Below, piece by piece: positions 18,001 to 26,693 of a stretch of 57,510 nt of DNA. Each line of letters starts with the position of its first letter. Position 1 is the first letter of the stretch. Position numbers and translations under genes: made by a program. The DNA is from an uncultured Verrucomicrobiales bacterium (GTDB lineage Bacteria; Verrucomicrobiota; Verrucomicrobiia; Verrucomicrobiales; Akkermansiaceae). The notes beneath the pieces are model-generated. The model was not told where the DNA came from. It saw only the letters and a program-made list of their open reading frames with translations, and did no database searches. The stretch covers positions 1-57,510 of the forward strand of contig CAJQKQ010000042.1 of assembly GCA_905478925.1 (NCBI GenBank), given 5' to 3'.

Positions 18001-18819
18001 ACGAACGGTCTCGAAGGAGTAGCGGTACAGGTTTGGGTTACCGACGACCGGCCGCATTTTGACTTCGGCGCCGTCAGTGCCATCGTTGGCAACTTTGCCC
18101 ACACCGTCGCGGTAGACGATGGCGGGATAGACCATCAGTGGTTCCCCGCCGGCAAATTTGCTCACATCCAGAGAGACCTCGAGGTCTTCGTATTCGGCAA
18201 TGGTCAGATCCTCTGCCGGAGTCATGATCAGCGAAGCGGCTGCCGCAGGTGGTGCATCGGAGAAGCTGAAGGCATAGCGGGAAAATGCGTTCGTCAAGTA
18301 GCCAGGTGCCAGCACACTGTAGGCGATCCAAGCCGCCATCAGCACCGCGAATGCCATCCACCATTTCGCCATCCGGCCCGGCTGCCACAGCTCGCGCAGC
18401 GGCACATGGCTCCATCCCGTCGTAGCAGCACTGGCAGTGGCCGTGATGAAGTCCCTCTGTTTGTCGCTGTAGTCCATCTCCTCGAACTGCATGGTATTGA
18501 TCAGGACGTTCCCCTCGATCCCGAACTGCTTCTCCAGCATCAGCGCGACCTGCTCGTTGCTCCGACTCGTTCTGAAGGCGCCGACAACGCATTTGAGAAA
18601 CGCGCCAACCGTCACAACCAATCCCACAATCGCGAACGGGAACCGCAAGGCCGTGGGCAGGTCCATCAGGTTGTCCAAGACAAAAAGACAAAACCAAGTC
18701 GTGGCTGTAATAGCGAACCAGGTTAGAAACCCTAATATCACCGCCGTCATGCGGATGGTGCGTTTCGCACGGTCTACAACCCTGCCGATATCCAATGTGT
18801 CTGTTGCTGCGATGTCCAT
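15001..18819 (-). CDS. Very large DUF4175-like membrane protein
   Basis: The protein has 1272 residues. The N-terminus has two transmembrane segments (about 24-46 and 56-78) and a third near 150-172, followed by a long extracytoplasmic part. Beta-rich, Ig-like regions (about 200-400, with an ITPPAYVSLPP motif) lead into helical and coiled-coil regions rich in E, D and K. Around residues 960-1150 it becomes low-complexity (G, P, S, D), before a helical C-terminal end. This order is typical of the big DUF4175-type membrane proteins found beside MoxR/DUF58/VWA genes. ATG at 18819 follows the preceding gene by 27 bp. Function is unknown; it is probably a membrane-anchored partner of the MoxR/VWA set. 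Confidence 0.6.
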   Translation of the reverse strand: MDIAATDTLDIGRVVDRAKRTIRMTAVILGFLTWFAITATTWFCLFVLDNLMDLPTALRFPFAIVGLVVTVGAFLKCVVGAFRTSRSNEQVALMLEKQFGIEGNVLINTMQFEEMDYSDKQRDFITATASAATTGWSHVPLRELWQPGRMAKWWMAFAVLMAAWIAYSVLAPGYLTNAFSRYAFSFSDAPPAAAASLIMTPAEDLTIAEYEDLEVSLDVSKFAGGEPLMVYPAIVYRDGVGKVANDGTDGAEVKMRPVVGNPNLYRYSFETVRRSFSFRIFVDGTYTRSVQVTVNAATKIIESTFTITPPAYVSLPPRQQSGPPYPVKCLPASQLEVLVKLDQPVESLSWQWPAGTVQFQDAGEQVWKGTVEVGESGGSYDLIAVVKNLPDPIVLSSGSVQLKTDRKPEVNYVDMEMSHVVNPGATLPLRFEGKDDYGMQDMKLTLRSAKVGAQPEAIQDWSFGAAPGEQGRIEKRIDLKIDASVFEPGNKYYLEVHGNDFCPTTDSGVSQALLVTVKNLDAKLAADDESGLKDLYAALERAIVLQKQALEGTQNLSVNIDGVWLDLNRVKREDKDIQSALDASRKKILALQVDVRNTLLKGVQSAPDQSIPMVTRMQSIATIEGVEANHRAFAAGRGRLNAGELKRANGFGPGTSFKNTQTQRVRFKSQPARYFGLVIDSAHGWSPQAYLQQLALVGEDTEEQKSPYLDTSKWKLVSSNVKDAKNALAVKKGDKVTRVLLEKLPATFVFDMGEEQAVTGIASVGGSEQAPKGIAVYLTTDKAPEIVPVALDQERIHGEFEFLQTVQEMIYNQLLALKGEAFESAEKKNDLELAKLLDERHEAIPSAGFDQAEADEKLKEWMEEHDDLVEMRKVITSKPSESLDEEDEDELKDLDLVEAQARRDLVDMAEDIAQQEWDFGSKTDVEAFETTLHAIKDKLDEIPPLTALDSEELAEVMSHNLDTVPGDAPKELDGGLVADPTIGGDQPGDVENPEDSGKIPNLGELPAELPIKLTDLLKGLDDMEPPIPQSGSELMDKGDAGGNPTADNLDSASAAGQMTPETPNPLKKVKGRGQLGRSGQADGQMASGAAPAVPDNETAMPPRLRPGSGEQGTITDEDSAPATSVGMGKGTGTASGFAEMGRLAPDELKKLQELMGATEQKSKENLRGLLLALQRHNLPTTDLKRALERLKQIQSKKQGVDVRQTLNEAIQHMRKAEKSLAGAYELRAQQLADGSYKDAHQADTTGGTVPAGFENMVSAYTKALAEESNNQK

Positions 18820-18846
18820 AATATCTATTTTCTAATTACTTACTCA

Positions 18847-20232
18847 TTACTTACCCCCGACAATCACTTTGCCGTCCTTCATGACGACTGGCCAGAGTTC
18901 TGGCGCGAAGCCCATTTCGGGCGTTTCCTCTTCAAGATCGATGCGTGTGCGACTGAATGTGCCGCGATCCACCAAGGCCATTTTCCCCGTCTTATTGTCT
19001 CGCACAAAACGCCAGATACTCAGGCGGTAGAACTCCATCAATTTACCGTCGGGACCCATTTCGAATCCGCCCGTAGTGGATTGCGCCCACTTCAGGGCGA
19101 ACTTCGGATTGGGGATGTGTCGGCGCAGCCTCAACAGGACGGTAATTTTTCGGTCACCATCCTCGGAGATAATCCCCAGCATTTTCTTGTGGGTATAGTA
19201 GTCCTGGATTTTCAGCACTTCGGTTTCGACGGACTTAAAAAGGTCCGTGCGTTTGGTCCCTTCCGCGGGCCAGCCCGCCACCCACATGCCATTGATATGC
19301 GCCGCCAGGAAGACGTTTTCACCGAGGGTTGAATGAACACTGATCGTGCCATTGCGAGCCTTCTTGACGACAACCTTCGATAAGGTATCCATCGTCAGCC
19401 CGCGCAAACCTACATGGTAAGGGACATACTCCGCCGGTTTACCTCCTTCACTGAGCACACGCTTGTTTATCTTTTCAACCTTCTCCCGGGTGTATACCCC
19501 GTTCCAGAGTAAGTCAGAATCACCCCATTTCGTGATCTTCACCTGGTTGGTAGAGATCGAATCAAAGTCGAACGAGCGCAACTCTATCGGCATGCTGCGC
19601 GCAAACTGATCGCCCTCGTCGAGCATCTTGATCCGTTTTACATGCACGAGATCGTCGAGAGATTCGCCCGGCTTGCCCGAATACTTCGAGCGCATCACTA
19701 ATTTCTTGGTCCCCGTCACGAAGTCCGTGTCCGGATCAATAATCTTCAGGTACGCGACGCGCGTGTCCACAACTCCGACCGCCGTCTCTCCGCTATTGAA
19801 GACCACGGTGCACTTGGGCTTTAGAACGGGATAGGGTGCCCCGAATCTCACCTTCTTTCCAGCGCCCGCGCCCAACGGGCTGATGATATCTAAAATCTTG
19901 AATTTTTTCAGATATTCCTCGCTGAGGGGCGAGAACGTCATTTCTTTGACGACGTTAAAATTAAATGTGTAGACCCTGGACTTCGCTTTGATGGTTTCGA
20001 GATCCACGGTGGTTGTCGTTTTGTCCCCCGGCAGCTTGGTCATCCTGAAATCGATCCCGGGAGTGAGCTGCACAATCCCCTCGTACTGCGTCCCGTCCGA
20101 CATATACACCAGGGCATGTCTCTTGGCCGCCTTGTCGGCTGCTGACGAGGTTGCCGGCGACAAGACGCACAGCGCGATGAGCAGGCAACACGACCTCGTT
20201 ACGGCTGATTTGATATTTGCTGTCGTTTTCAT
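18847..20232 (-). CDS. Secreted protein of unknown function
   Basis: I do not recognise the family. The protein is 461 residues from ATG at 20232, which has an AAGGAG six bases upstream, one of the clearest ribosome binding sites in the window. A TTG six bases earlier lies inside that spacer and is not needed. The signal peptide is residues about 1-32 (CCLLIALCVLSPATSSAA). The mature part starts with a small beta-rich motif (LVYMSDGTQYEGIVQL) that recalls SH3/Sm-like barrels, and later has a TVVFNSGETAVGVVDTRVAY motif of the same style, so two such barrels are possible. It sits 18 bp after the VWA/amidotransferase-like gene, inside the MoxR-VWA cluster, and is likely a periplasmic accessory. 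Confidence 0.55.
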   Translation of the reverse strand: MKTTANIKSAVTRSCCLLIALCVLSPATSSAADKAAKRHALVYMSDGTQYEGIVQLTPGIDFRMTKLPGDKTTTTVDLETIKAKSRVYTFNFNVVKEMTFSPLSEEYLKKFKILDIISPLGAGAGKKVRFGAPYPVLKPKCTVVFNSGETAVGVVDTRVAYLKIIDPDTDFVTGTKKLVMRSKYSGKPGESLDDLVHVKRIKMLDEGDQFARSMPIELRSFDFDSISTNQVKITKWGDSDLLWNGVYTREKVEKINKRVLSEGGKPAEYVPYHVGLRGLTMDTLSKVVVKKARNGTISVHSTLGENVFLAAHINGMWVAGWPAEGTKRTDLFKSVETEVLKIQDYYTHKKMLGIISEDGDRKITVLLRLRRHIPNPKFALKWAQSTTGGFEMGPDGKLMEFYRLSIWRFVRDNKTGKMALVDRGTFSRTRIDLEEETPEMGFAPELWPVVMKDGKVIVGGK

Positions 20233-20245
20233 GTTCAACTCCTTG
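20226..20245 (-). promoter_or_regulatory. Ribosome binding site deciding the start at 20232
   Basis: On the minus strand, AAGGAG is followed by TTGAAC and then ATG, giving six-base spacing. It supports ATG at 20232 over the TTG at 20238. Most other genes here lack such a site. Confidence 0.75.
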
Positions 20246-20250
20246 ACTAA

Positions 20251-22464
20251 CTATACGATGTTCATTCTTCTACGCAGGATCCACTCCCAGAGCAGAGCAC
20301 CCAACACCAGCAGGATATAAAACGGCAGCACGTTGAAAAGAGCGGGCGCACTTACCAGCGGGGTATCATGCGGTTCAGCGCTGGTCATCAGCATGGCATT
20401 GATACGTTCCATCAGTTCCTCGGCGTCGGCTTCCCGATGGTAGTAGCCACCACTGCGCGCGGCCAGGTTCTGGAGGAACGGGTGGTCCACCGCAAGGGCG
20501 GCACCCTCACTGACATTCGACCCGACGCGGATGACGCGCTCATAGGAATCCAGCGGCTCGCCGGCTCGGGTCGCCTCCAGCTTGACCGTGTAGTCGCCCC
20601 GTTCAGGGAAAAACACTTTGGTCTGAAAGTCATTGCCATCCTTCAGCACGATCGAAAGATCCTGGCTTGTCCCGGCATGCTCGACAGATCCCTTCAGGTG
20701 CACTTCGCCTTCGGCATAACGCCCGACAATGCCAATCTCTGCCTGGGCTTGCTCACTGGGGCGGTATCGCTTGCTATCCCATTCCACGGTCAAGAATCTG
20801 CCACCCTCAATCTCGCCGGCCAGATACCGAATGGAATCTCGCCAGAACTGATGAACGGCTCCAGAAATATCGCCGTCCAGCCGCCCCCACCTCCACAGCG
20901 TATCGGTGGCCACACCCAGGGTCTGGCCTTTGCCATAGGGCTGTAGGGCAACGATAGGGACGATCTTAGCGCCGACCGAAGCGTTCAGCAGGCTCAGGGC
21001 ACCACTGCGAGGTTCCCCCACCGTATTCACCGAATAGAAGACCGGAGCTGTGACGCCATCCAAGATGGCTGCCGTCGCCGCCGACAAGCCATGCCCCGCC
21101 CCTTCCGGTGGGACGGTGACGGGAAACTGTCCTGTGCTGATTCCCCGGCCGCTACGGTTCTCCTTCCAAGGGATGAGTGGCGCAATCGCCGTATTGTAGT
21201 AACCGCCTTTATCAAAGGACTGTGGCCCGCCAAGCATGACAAGGTTGCCGCCAGCCTCAACGTATTTGCTTAGCCCTTCGAGAGCACCAGAGCCGAGAAG
21301 CTCCGCTGGGAATGATCCCAGGACAATGCAGGTATAAAGGTTCAGGACCTTTTCATCGTCAGGAAACCCACTCGAAAACACCTCGTCGCCGTCCTGCCGC
21401 GTGCCATCGATCAAAAACACCTCGGCGTTCTTCCGATAAACGGAGGTCAGCTTGATGGTCGCATCATCGGCGAACTCCCGCTTGAGCATCGCGAAATTCC
21501 AATCCAGCATGTTGCCATACAAGAGGACGTTGATGCTCTTCTCGCGGATATCCACTTCGAAGTCACGCACGTTGTTCAGCGCGGTCATTTCGCCATCCAC
21601 GGCCTTGACCGAAAGACGGTAGTGGTAAACCCCCTCGGTCTCCTCCGCAGGAATCTCGAACTCCACCCGGCCATTGTTTTTTCCAGGATTCACCGTCTCG
21701 GCGCTCAACTCCTGGTATTTGCCGTCGACGCGTTTCGCGATCTGCACCTCGACCTCCGCGGCTTTCCTCGCAAACCCTTTTGAGGCACTGTGCACGACGA
21801 TGTCCGCAGCAACCTTGAACGGCGTGTCCAACTCGACCTCCTCCGGGATATCCGTATTACGGATCTCCAGATCGTCCCAGGTCGAGGGATCGGTTCCGAT
21901 GCCGAGGATAAAAATAGGGACCTCCGGAAGGCGCTCGCTACGAATGTTTTCGTCTCCCCCATCGGTGAACAAAACGACCGCCTTGCAGTCAGACAAGTCC
22001 GGCTTCCCCGAGAGAGAAACAATCGTCTTGCCCAGATCCGTTTTGCGAGTCCCCTCTGCCGGGACTTCCTCCGCACCGAGGATATCGACATCAAACCGGT
22101 AGGGCTCCACGCTGGCGATCCCTTTGAGTTCGCCCTGAATGTCATTGATGAGATCCTTGGAGCGCTGCGTGCGGGTATCCGAACCGTCGTCTTTTACATC
22201 CATCGAGGTAGAAATGTCGCTAATGAAAGCCACTTTCAGAGAATCATCGGTCGGCTTCTGATCCCTCCATGCCGGATCCATCAATGCGACAAGCGCAAGA
22301 ATGCTCATCAGCAATTTCGGTGCCAGCAGCATCAATGTCCTCTTCACATTATAGCGCGACCGATACCTGAACCATAGCAGGCATAACCAGCCCATCACCA
22401 TAAGAATGACCAAACTATTCGCCAGCGTGCCGAGATGCGGCTTCCAAATAAGCATACCAATCAT
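20251..22464 (-). CDS. VWA-domain membrane protein with glutamine-amidotransferase-like region
   Basis: The protein has 737 residues. Two N-terminal membrane segments (about 12-32 and 43-62) come before a VWA domain whose MIDAS motif DISTS (near residue 85) should bind a divalent metal, and an LFTDGG motif follows. The middle (about 380-480) has a class I amidotransferase-like fold signature (LSKYVEAGGNLVMLGGPQSF) without a clear catalytic Cys-His pair. Beta-sandwich regions follow, and the C-terminus ends in a membrane segment (about 710-728) and RRRMN. Its start overlaps the stop of the BatA-like gene by four bases (ATGA), so the two are translationally coupled. This layout is common in MoxR-DUF58-VWA operons of planctomycetes and verrucomicrobia. 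Confidence 0.8.
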   Translation of the reverse strand: MIGMLIWKPHLGTLANSLVILMVMGWLCLLWFRYRSRYNVKRTLMLLAPKLLMSILALVALMDPAWRDQKPTDDSLKVAFISDISTSMDVKDDGSDTRTQRSKDLINDIQGELKGIASVEPYRFDVDILGAEEVPAEGTRKTDLGKTIVSLSGKPDLSDCKAVVLFTDGGDENIRSERLPEVPIFILGIGTDPSTWDDLEIRNTDIPEEVELDTPFKVAADIVVHSASKGFARKAAEVEVQIAKRVDGKYQELSAETVNPGKNNGRVEFEIPAEETEGVYHYRLSVKAVDGEMTALNNVRDFEVDIREKSINVLLYGNMLDWNFAMLKREFADDATIKLTSVYRKNAEVFLIDGTRQDGDEVFSSGFPDDEKVLNLYTCIVLGSFPAELLGSGALEGLSKYVEAGGNLVMLGGPQSFDKGGYYNTAIAPLIPWKENRSGRGISTGQFPVTVPPEGAGHGLSAATAAILDGVTAPVFYSVNTVGEPRSGALSLLNASVGAKIVPIVALQPYGKGQTLGVATDTLWRWGRLDGDISGAVHQFWRDSIRYLAGEIEGGRFLTVEWDSKRYRPSEQAQAEIGIVGRYAEGEVHLKGSVEHAGTSQDLSIVLKDGNDFQTKVFFPERGDYTVKLEATRAGEPLDSYERVIRVGSNVSEGAALAVDHPFLQNLAARSGGYYHREADAEELMERINAMLMTSAEPHDTPLVSAPALFNVLPFYILLVLGALLWEWILRRRMNIV

Positions 22465-24623
22465 GAAATCATTTCCTCTCCGGATTCTGTTTGTGGTGAC
22501 CAGGGCTTCTTATCCGTATTGCCCTTGGCCTTGTCTTTCCATTTTTTCGCAGGTGCTCCCAGCACCCCCTCAACCATCAAAAATGCGATGGCCAACAATA
22601 GGAACGGCAGGTAAAACCCGATGCCAGCAAGGGATTTTTCCAACTCGTCCCGAAAATCGTCTTCGTTGGAGAGCGTCCGAACCCCGTGGGGGATGCCCTC
22701 CAAGGCTCCGATTTCAGAGCCCTCGACAAAGCCGCTGTGTCCCTCCAATTCTGACGGCAGAACCGTCAGGCAGGTCTCCTTTTGCCCCATCGTGACGATG
22801 TAAGCGCCGCCACGCACCAAGACCGGAGACTGATCCTTCGAGCCAGACCAGTCGACTTGGTCGCCTAGCAAAGTCGCAATCGACATCTCATTGCCTTCGC
22901 CAGGCAGCAAACGCGGCGACTGGCCGGCGACGATCGATACTCTTTCATTCGACAGGTTGGCCACGGCGCCCAAAGCGATAGGCTGAGCCATCACCAGAAA
23001 AACATGCCCCTGTCTCGGCAGCGTGCTCCAGGCTCCGGTGGGACCGAAGGCCATACCGCTCACCACAATCTGCCCCTTTCCGTGCTTGCGAATCGCCAAC
23101 AGGGCGGGGTCTTCATTGGCACCCAGGAGGGCCGCGTAGCCCGCGTCTTGTGCCAAGGAGATTGGAAAGTACTGTTTGACAAAAGCGGTGCCGATGCGGA
23201 CCCGTCCGTCCAGCCCGCGGATGTCAGACCAGAACGGCGATGACTCGTTGGCAACGCGCAACGGCACGCTGACTGGCTCCGATTTCAAGGGCTCTAGTTT
23301 CGCCCCAAGCCATGCCGGCGCTTGGCCGGTTGATTCGCGGGCATCTACGGCGGGTAAGACCAGAAGGTTTCCGCCACGCTGCGTGTACTCATCCAGCAAT
23401 GCGCTCGTGTCCTCGTCCAGGCTCGACGCATCCGCCCAGGTCAAGACCACCAGCATCGGCATCTTCTGCTGCAAGCGGGTCTTGATGGTGTCCAGGGGTA
23501 AGAAGCTCGGCACCAAGGAAGTGAGACTGCCATCGCCGCCGGGCGAGAGCGCGAGTGGCAGGAGACCGAAGCTGCGCTCGGCCGGATCGCCGACAAAATA
23601 GATGTCCCCTTTCTGCTCGCAAATGTAGGGCACGAAGATCCGGTTATCACCCTCGAATCCATCGCCTTCAATCCAGACACGGATCCAGTGACGGCCCGAG
23701 GTCTTCGGCATGAGCGGCAACTTCACAATCTTCTGCGAACCGGCAGCCACCTCAACATTGGTGACCTCGGCCACGCTGTTCTCAGAACCCTTGTGATGGA
23801 CCCGGACCTCGAAATCACTGTCACTGTCATTGCGCAGCAAGACCTCCAAAGCATAGGGCTGATTGGGAAGGATTCTGCGCGATGACACGCTCGCCCTGAG
23901 CAGGCAAATATTCGGCACCGTGGCTTCGGCGGTGGGCACGCGGTGCACGAAGATCTCGGGCACCTCATCCATATCATCGGCCGCCAGGACGGGGATCTTC
24001 CACTCGGCCTCCTGGAGGTCTGTGAACACATGCAGCGAACCACCTCCCCCGGAGCTCGCATCCTTTAGCAAGGCCGTCGCTCGCAGCATCGCTTTGGCAG
24101 CATCACCAGTTGCCTCGGTAGGCTGGATCGACTCCAGAAAGCTCAGCATCGAATCTCTGTCGCTGGTCATCCCGCCAAACCGGTCGGCAGCCACTTCGGG
24201 CACCAGCAAGACGATCGAGGCCTTGCCATCTGGATCCATGTTTTTCAAGAGCGTGCGCGCGCCCTCCTGGGCAACGCTCAGCTTGGTTCGATCACTGCCC
24301 TCGACCAAGCCGATCATCGAGCTGGAGTTGTCGATGACAATCACCACGGCCTGTTCGCCACCCAAGCCCAGGATACTACCCATTTTGGGTATGGCCAGAC
24401 GGGCCAGGGCGAGCAGCAAAAACAAGAGCAGTAGAGTCCTGGCCGCCAGCAGCAGCGGCTCCCGAAACTTGCGATGAAAAGAAAGCCTCGGCTGCATGCT
24501 GTCGAAGAACATCCTTGTCGAAAACATGACCGTCTTGCGCTGGCGCCGCATCAACAGATGAAACGCCACGGGCAACGCGGCCAGCGGAAGTAAATATAAA
24601 AATAGTGTTGCGCCTGGTATCAT
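22461..24623 (-). CDS. BatA/VWA-domain membrane protein
   Basis: The protein has 720 residues. The N-terminus is a BatA-type membrane region (first segment about 5-24, then MRRQRKTVMFSTRMFF, then a second segment about 60-80). It is followed by a VWA domain with an intact MIDAS (VIDNSSSM) and a DLQEAEW motif. Central beta regions and an amidotransferase-like part (LLDEYTQRGGNLLVLPA) follow. A C-terminal membrane segment is near 675-695, with a charged tail. It overlaps the DUF58 gene by one base (TAATG) and the next VWA gene by four, so the three are made together. Family knowledge: such proteins anchor metal-dependent complexes in the membrane, and the MoxR ATPase is their usual partner. Confidence 0.85.
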   Translation of the reverse strand: MIPGATLFLYLLPLAALPVAFHLLMRRQRKTVMFSTRMFFDSMQPRLSFHRKFREPLLLAARTLLLLFLLLALARLAIPKMGSILGLGGEQAVVIVIDNSSSMIGLVEGSDRTKLSVAQEGARTLLKNMDPDGKASIVLLVPEVAADRFGGMTSDRDSMLSFLESIQPTEATGDAAKAMLRATALLKDASSGGGGSLHVFTDLQEAEWKIPVLAADDMDEVPEIFVHRVPTAEATVPNICLLRASVSSRRILPNQPYALEVLLRNDSDSDFEVRVHHKGSENSVAEVTNVEVAAGSQKIVKLPLMPKTSGRHWIRVWIEGDGFEGDNRIFVPYICEQKGDIYFVGDPAERSFGLLPLALSPGGDGSLTSLVPSFLPLDTIKTRLQQKMPMLVVLTWADASSLDEDTSALLDEYTQRGGNLLVLPAVDARESTGQAPAWLGAKLEPLKSEPVSVPLRVANESSPFWSDIRGLDGRVRIGTAFVKQYFPISLAQDAGYAALLGANEDPALLAIRKHGKGQIVVSGMAFGPTGAWSTLPRQGHVFLVMAQPIALGAVANLSNERVSIVAGQSPRLLPGEGNEMSIATLLGDQVDWSGSKDQSPVLVRGGAYIVTMGQKETCLTVLPSELEGHSGFVEGSEIGALEGIPHGVRTLSNEDDFRDELEKSLAGIGFYLPFLLLAIAFLMVEGVLGAPAKKWKDKAKGNTDKKPWSPQTESGEEMIS

Positions 24624-25513
24624 TAGCTTGTTGCTCTCTTCAGTAAGGTGTCATGAATGTCCATCGAGGTATCGACCAACAAATAGTTGGCTCCCTCGTT
24701 GGTGCAGCCGATGCGGATATCGTCCAAATACTCCCGTATCCTCTGTAGGTATAAGTCGCGGAATTCGCCGATATCGACGTTCATCTTGTCTTGGGTTTCG
24801 AGAAACTCGACCTCGATCAAACCCTCTTGAGGTAGGCGGATCTCCGCGGGGTCCAGGACATGGAACACCGTCACGTCATGGCCAGCGTAACAGAGATTGC
24901 CAATGCCTTTGAGCGTCTCGCGCGGGTCCTGCAACATGTCGGATATGACGATCACAAGCGATCGCCCTTTGATAAACTCAGTCGCCTTCGCCAGGGCTTT
25001 CTCAAGGTTACTCACACCCTTTGGCTCGATTTCCTCTAGTCCTTGCAGCAGCGGCCGAAGTGCGCCGAAGGTCGCGGCGGGCTCGTAGACTTTGCGCAAA
25101 TCATCATCAAAGGTGATCAGACTGGTCGAATCGCCTTGGTTGACCATGACATACATCAGGGACGCAGCCAGACTGCTGGCGTAGTCCATTTTGGACATCG
25201 ACCCCATATTCTTGTAGGACATGCTCTCGGAGGTATCCAGCAGAACATTGGCCCGAATATTGACTTCGTCGTGGAAGCGGCGAATCACATACTTGTCTGT
25301 GCGAGCATAGACATTCCAGTCGATCCGTTCGATCGGATCACCCTGCATGTATTCCCGATATTCGGCAAACTCGACGGAAGATCCGAAGGTTGAAGATTGG
25401 TGCCGCCCCTGCAGACCAACGTCCATGCGTTTGGTCACACCGATATGCAGATTGCCCAGATGGTCGGCTATCCCCGACGGCAAGTATTTGTAAGTATTGA
25501 GTTTCTCCGCCAT
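24623..25513 (-). CDS. DUF58 domain protein
   Basis: This 296-residue protein has the DUF58 hallmark GDPIERIDWNVYARTDKYV (about residues 56-75) followed by a VWA-like fold with DTSESM as its metal site. No membrane segment or signal peptide is visible, so it should be cytoplasmic. DUF58 proteins are nearly always encoded after a MoxR ATPase, as here: only one base separates its ATG from the MoxR stop. It likely bridges the ATPase and the membrane VWA proteins (inference from family). Confidence 0.93.
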   Translation of the reverse strand: MAEKLNTYKYLPSGIADHLGNLHIGVTKRMDVGLQGRHQSSTFGSSVEFAEYREYMQGDPIERIDWNVYARTDKYVIRRFHDEVNIRANVLLDTSESMSYKNMGSMSKMDYASSLAASLMYVMVNQGDSTSLITFDDDLRKVYEPAATFGALRPLLQGLEEIEPKGVSNLEKALAKATEFIKGRSLVIVISDMLQDPRETLKGIGNLCYAGHDVTVFHVLDPAEIRLPQEGLIEVEFLETQDKMNVDIGEFRDLYLQRIREYLDDIRIGCTNEGANYLLVDTSMDIHDTLLKRATS

Positions 25514-25514
25514 G

Positions 25515-26684
25515 CTATTTCAACGTTGATTTCTTTTTCTTTCCGAAAATTCTCCCCAAATATCCTGACTTTTTGTTGTCCTCAGGAATCACCGGCACGG
25601 TTTCGAGCAGCCAGTCGATCACGGTGTCCGTATCGTAGCCCTCACTGACCGCGGTAAAGTTCAAGCCGAAGCGATGCCGGAAAACGGGATGGACGAACTT
25701 TCGAACGTCGTTGACAGACACATTGAACCGCCCGCTCAGCAGGACGTGGGATTTTGCCGCCAGCAGCAAAGCCTGCCCAGCTCGGGGGCCGCAGCCCCAC
25801 TGCACCCATTTCGGAATAAAGTCAGGTGCGATCTCGTCATCGGGCCGTGTCGAGCGGGCGAGACGAGCGGCGTAGTTCGCCACGTAGCGACTCACTGGGA
25901 CACGCCGGACCAAGTTCTGAAACTGCATAATCTCTTCGCGGGTAATCATCGAGCCCAGGCTGGGCATCGAATCGAGCGTCGTCTTCATCAGGATTTCCTG
26001 CTCTTCTTCCAGCGATGGGTAATCAACATTGATCATGAACAGAAAACGATCCAGTTGCGCCTCCGGCAACCTATAGGTCCCCTCTTGCTCGATCGGGTTC
26101 TGCGTGGCCAATACCAGGAAGGGCTTGGGCAAGGTGTGCGTCACGCCGCCCACCGTGACATGCCTTTCCTGCATGCTTTCCAACAAGGCCGCCTGGGTCT
26201 TGGGAGGGGTCCGGTTGATCTCATCAGCCAGCAGCATGTTGGTAAAAATCGGGCCACTCTGGAACGCGAATGATCGGTGTCCCTGATTCCCCTCCGCCAA
26301 CACCATGGTCCCCGTGATATCCGTCGGCATCAGATCGGGTGTAAACTGGATCCGCTTGAAATCGAGAGAAAGCGTTTTCGCGAGACTGCTCACCATCAGT
26401 GTTTTGGCAAGGCCCGGAACACCGGTCATCACGCAATGCCCCTGGGCAAACAAGGCGGTCAACACCTGATCGAGCACCTCCTTCTGGCCGACAATAATCT
26501 CGCCCACTCCATCCAACAGACGAGTGCGCGCTTCGGCGAGGGCCGCAACCAGCTCCAAGGTATTGTCAGGCAACTCGCCCTCAAAGGAACTGTCTCCCGC
26601 AGCCTCGCGTGGGGACAGGTCGATCGGAAGCGAGGCAGCTCCATCGCCACGAGGGGCATCTTTGTTCGTTGTAGATTGTTTCAT
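25515..26684 (-). CDS. MoxR-family AAA+ ATPase (copy 2)
   Basis: The protein has 389 residues. An extra N-terminal stretch (about 40 residues, with no known motif) precedes the AAA+ core: Walker A GVPGLAKT, Walker B LLADEINRTPPKTQAALLES, ATQNPIEQEGTYRLPEAQLDRF and WGCGPRAGQ. The C-terminus ends in a lysine-rich tail (FGKKKKSTLK). The core is close to copy 1 (13910-14959), but the ends differ. It is followed by DUF58 with a one-base gap and preceded by the DUF4159 gene with nine bases between, so it belongs to the upstream half of the cluster. Confidence 0.93.
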   Translation of the reverse strand: MKQSTTNKDAPRGDGAASLPIDLSPREAAGDSSFEGELPDNTLELVAALAEARTRLLDGVGEIIVGQKEVLDQVLTALFAQGHCVMTGVPGLAKTLMVSSLAKTLSLDFKRIQFTPDLMPTDITGTMVLAEGNQGHRSFAFQSGPIFTNMLLADEINRTPPKTQAALLESMQERHVTVGGVTHTLPKPFLVLATQNPIEQEGTYRLPEAQLDRFLFMINVDYPSLEEEQEILMKTTLDSMPSLGSMITREEIMQFQNLVRRVPVSRYVANYAARLARSTRPDDEIAPDFIPKWVQWGCGPRAGQALLLAAKSHVLLSGRFNVSVNDVRKFVHPVFRHRFGLNFTAVSEGYDTDTVIDWLLETVPVIPEDNKKSGYLGRIFGKKKKSTLK

Positions 26685-26693
26685 CGTCGTAGC

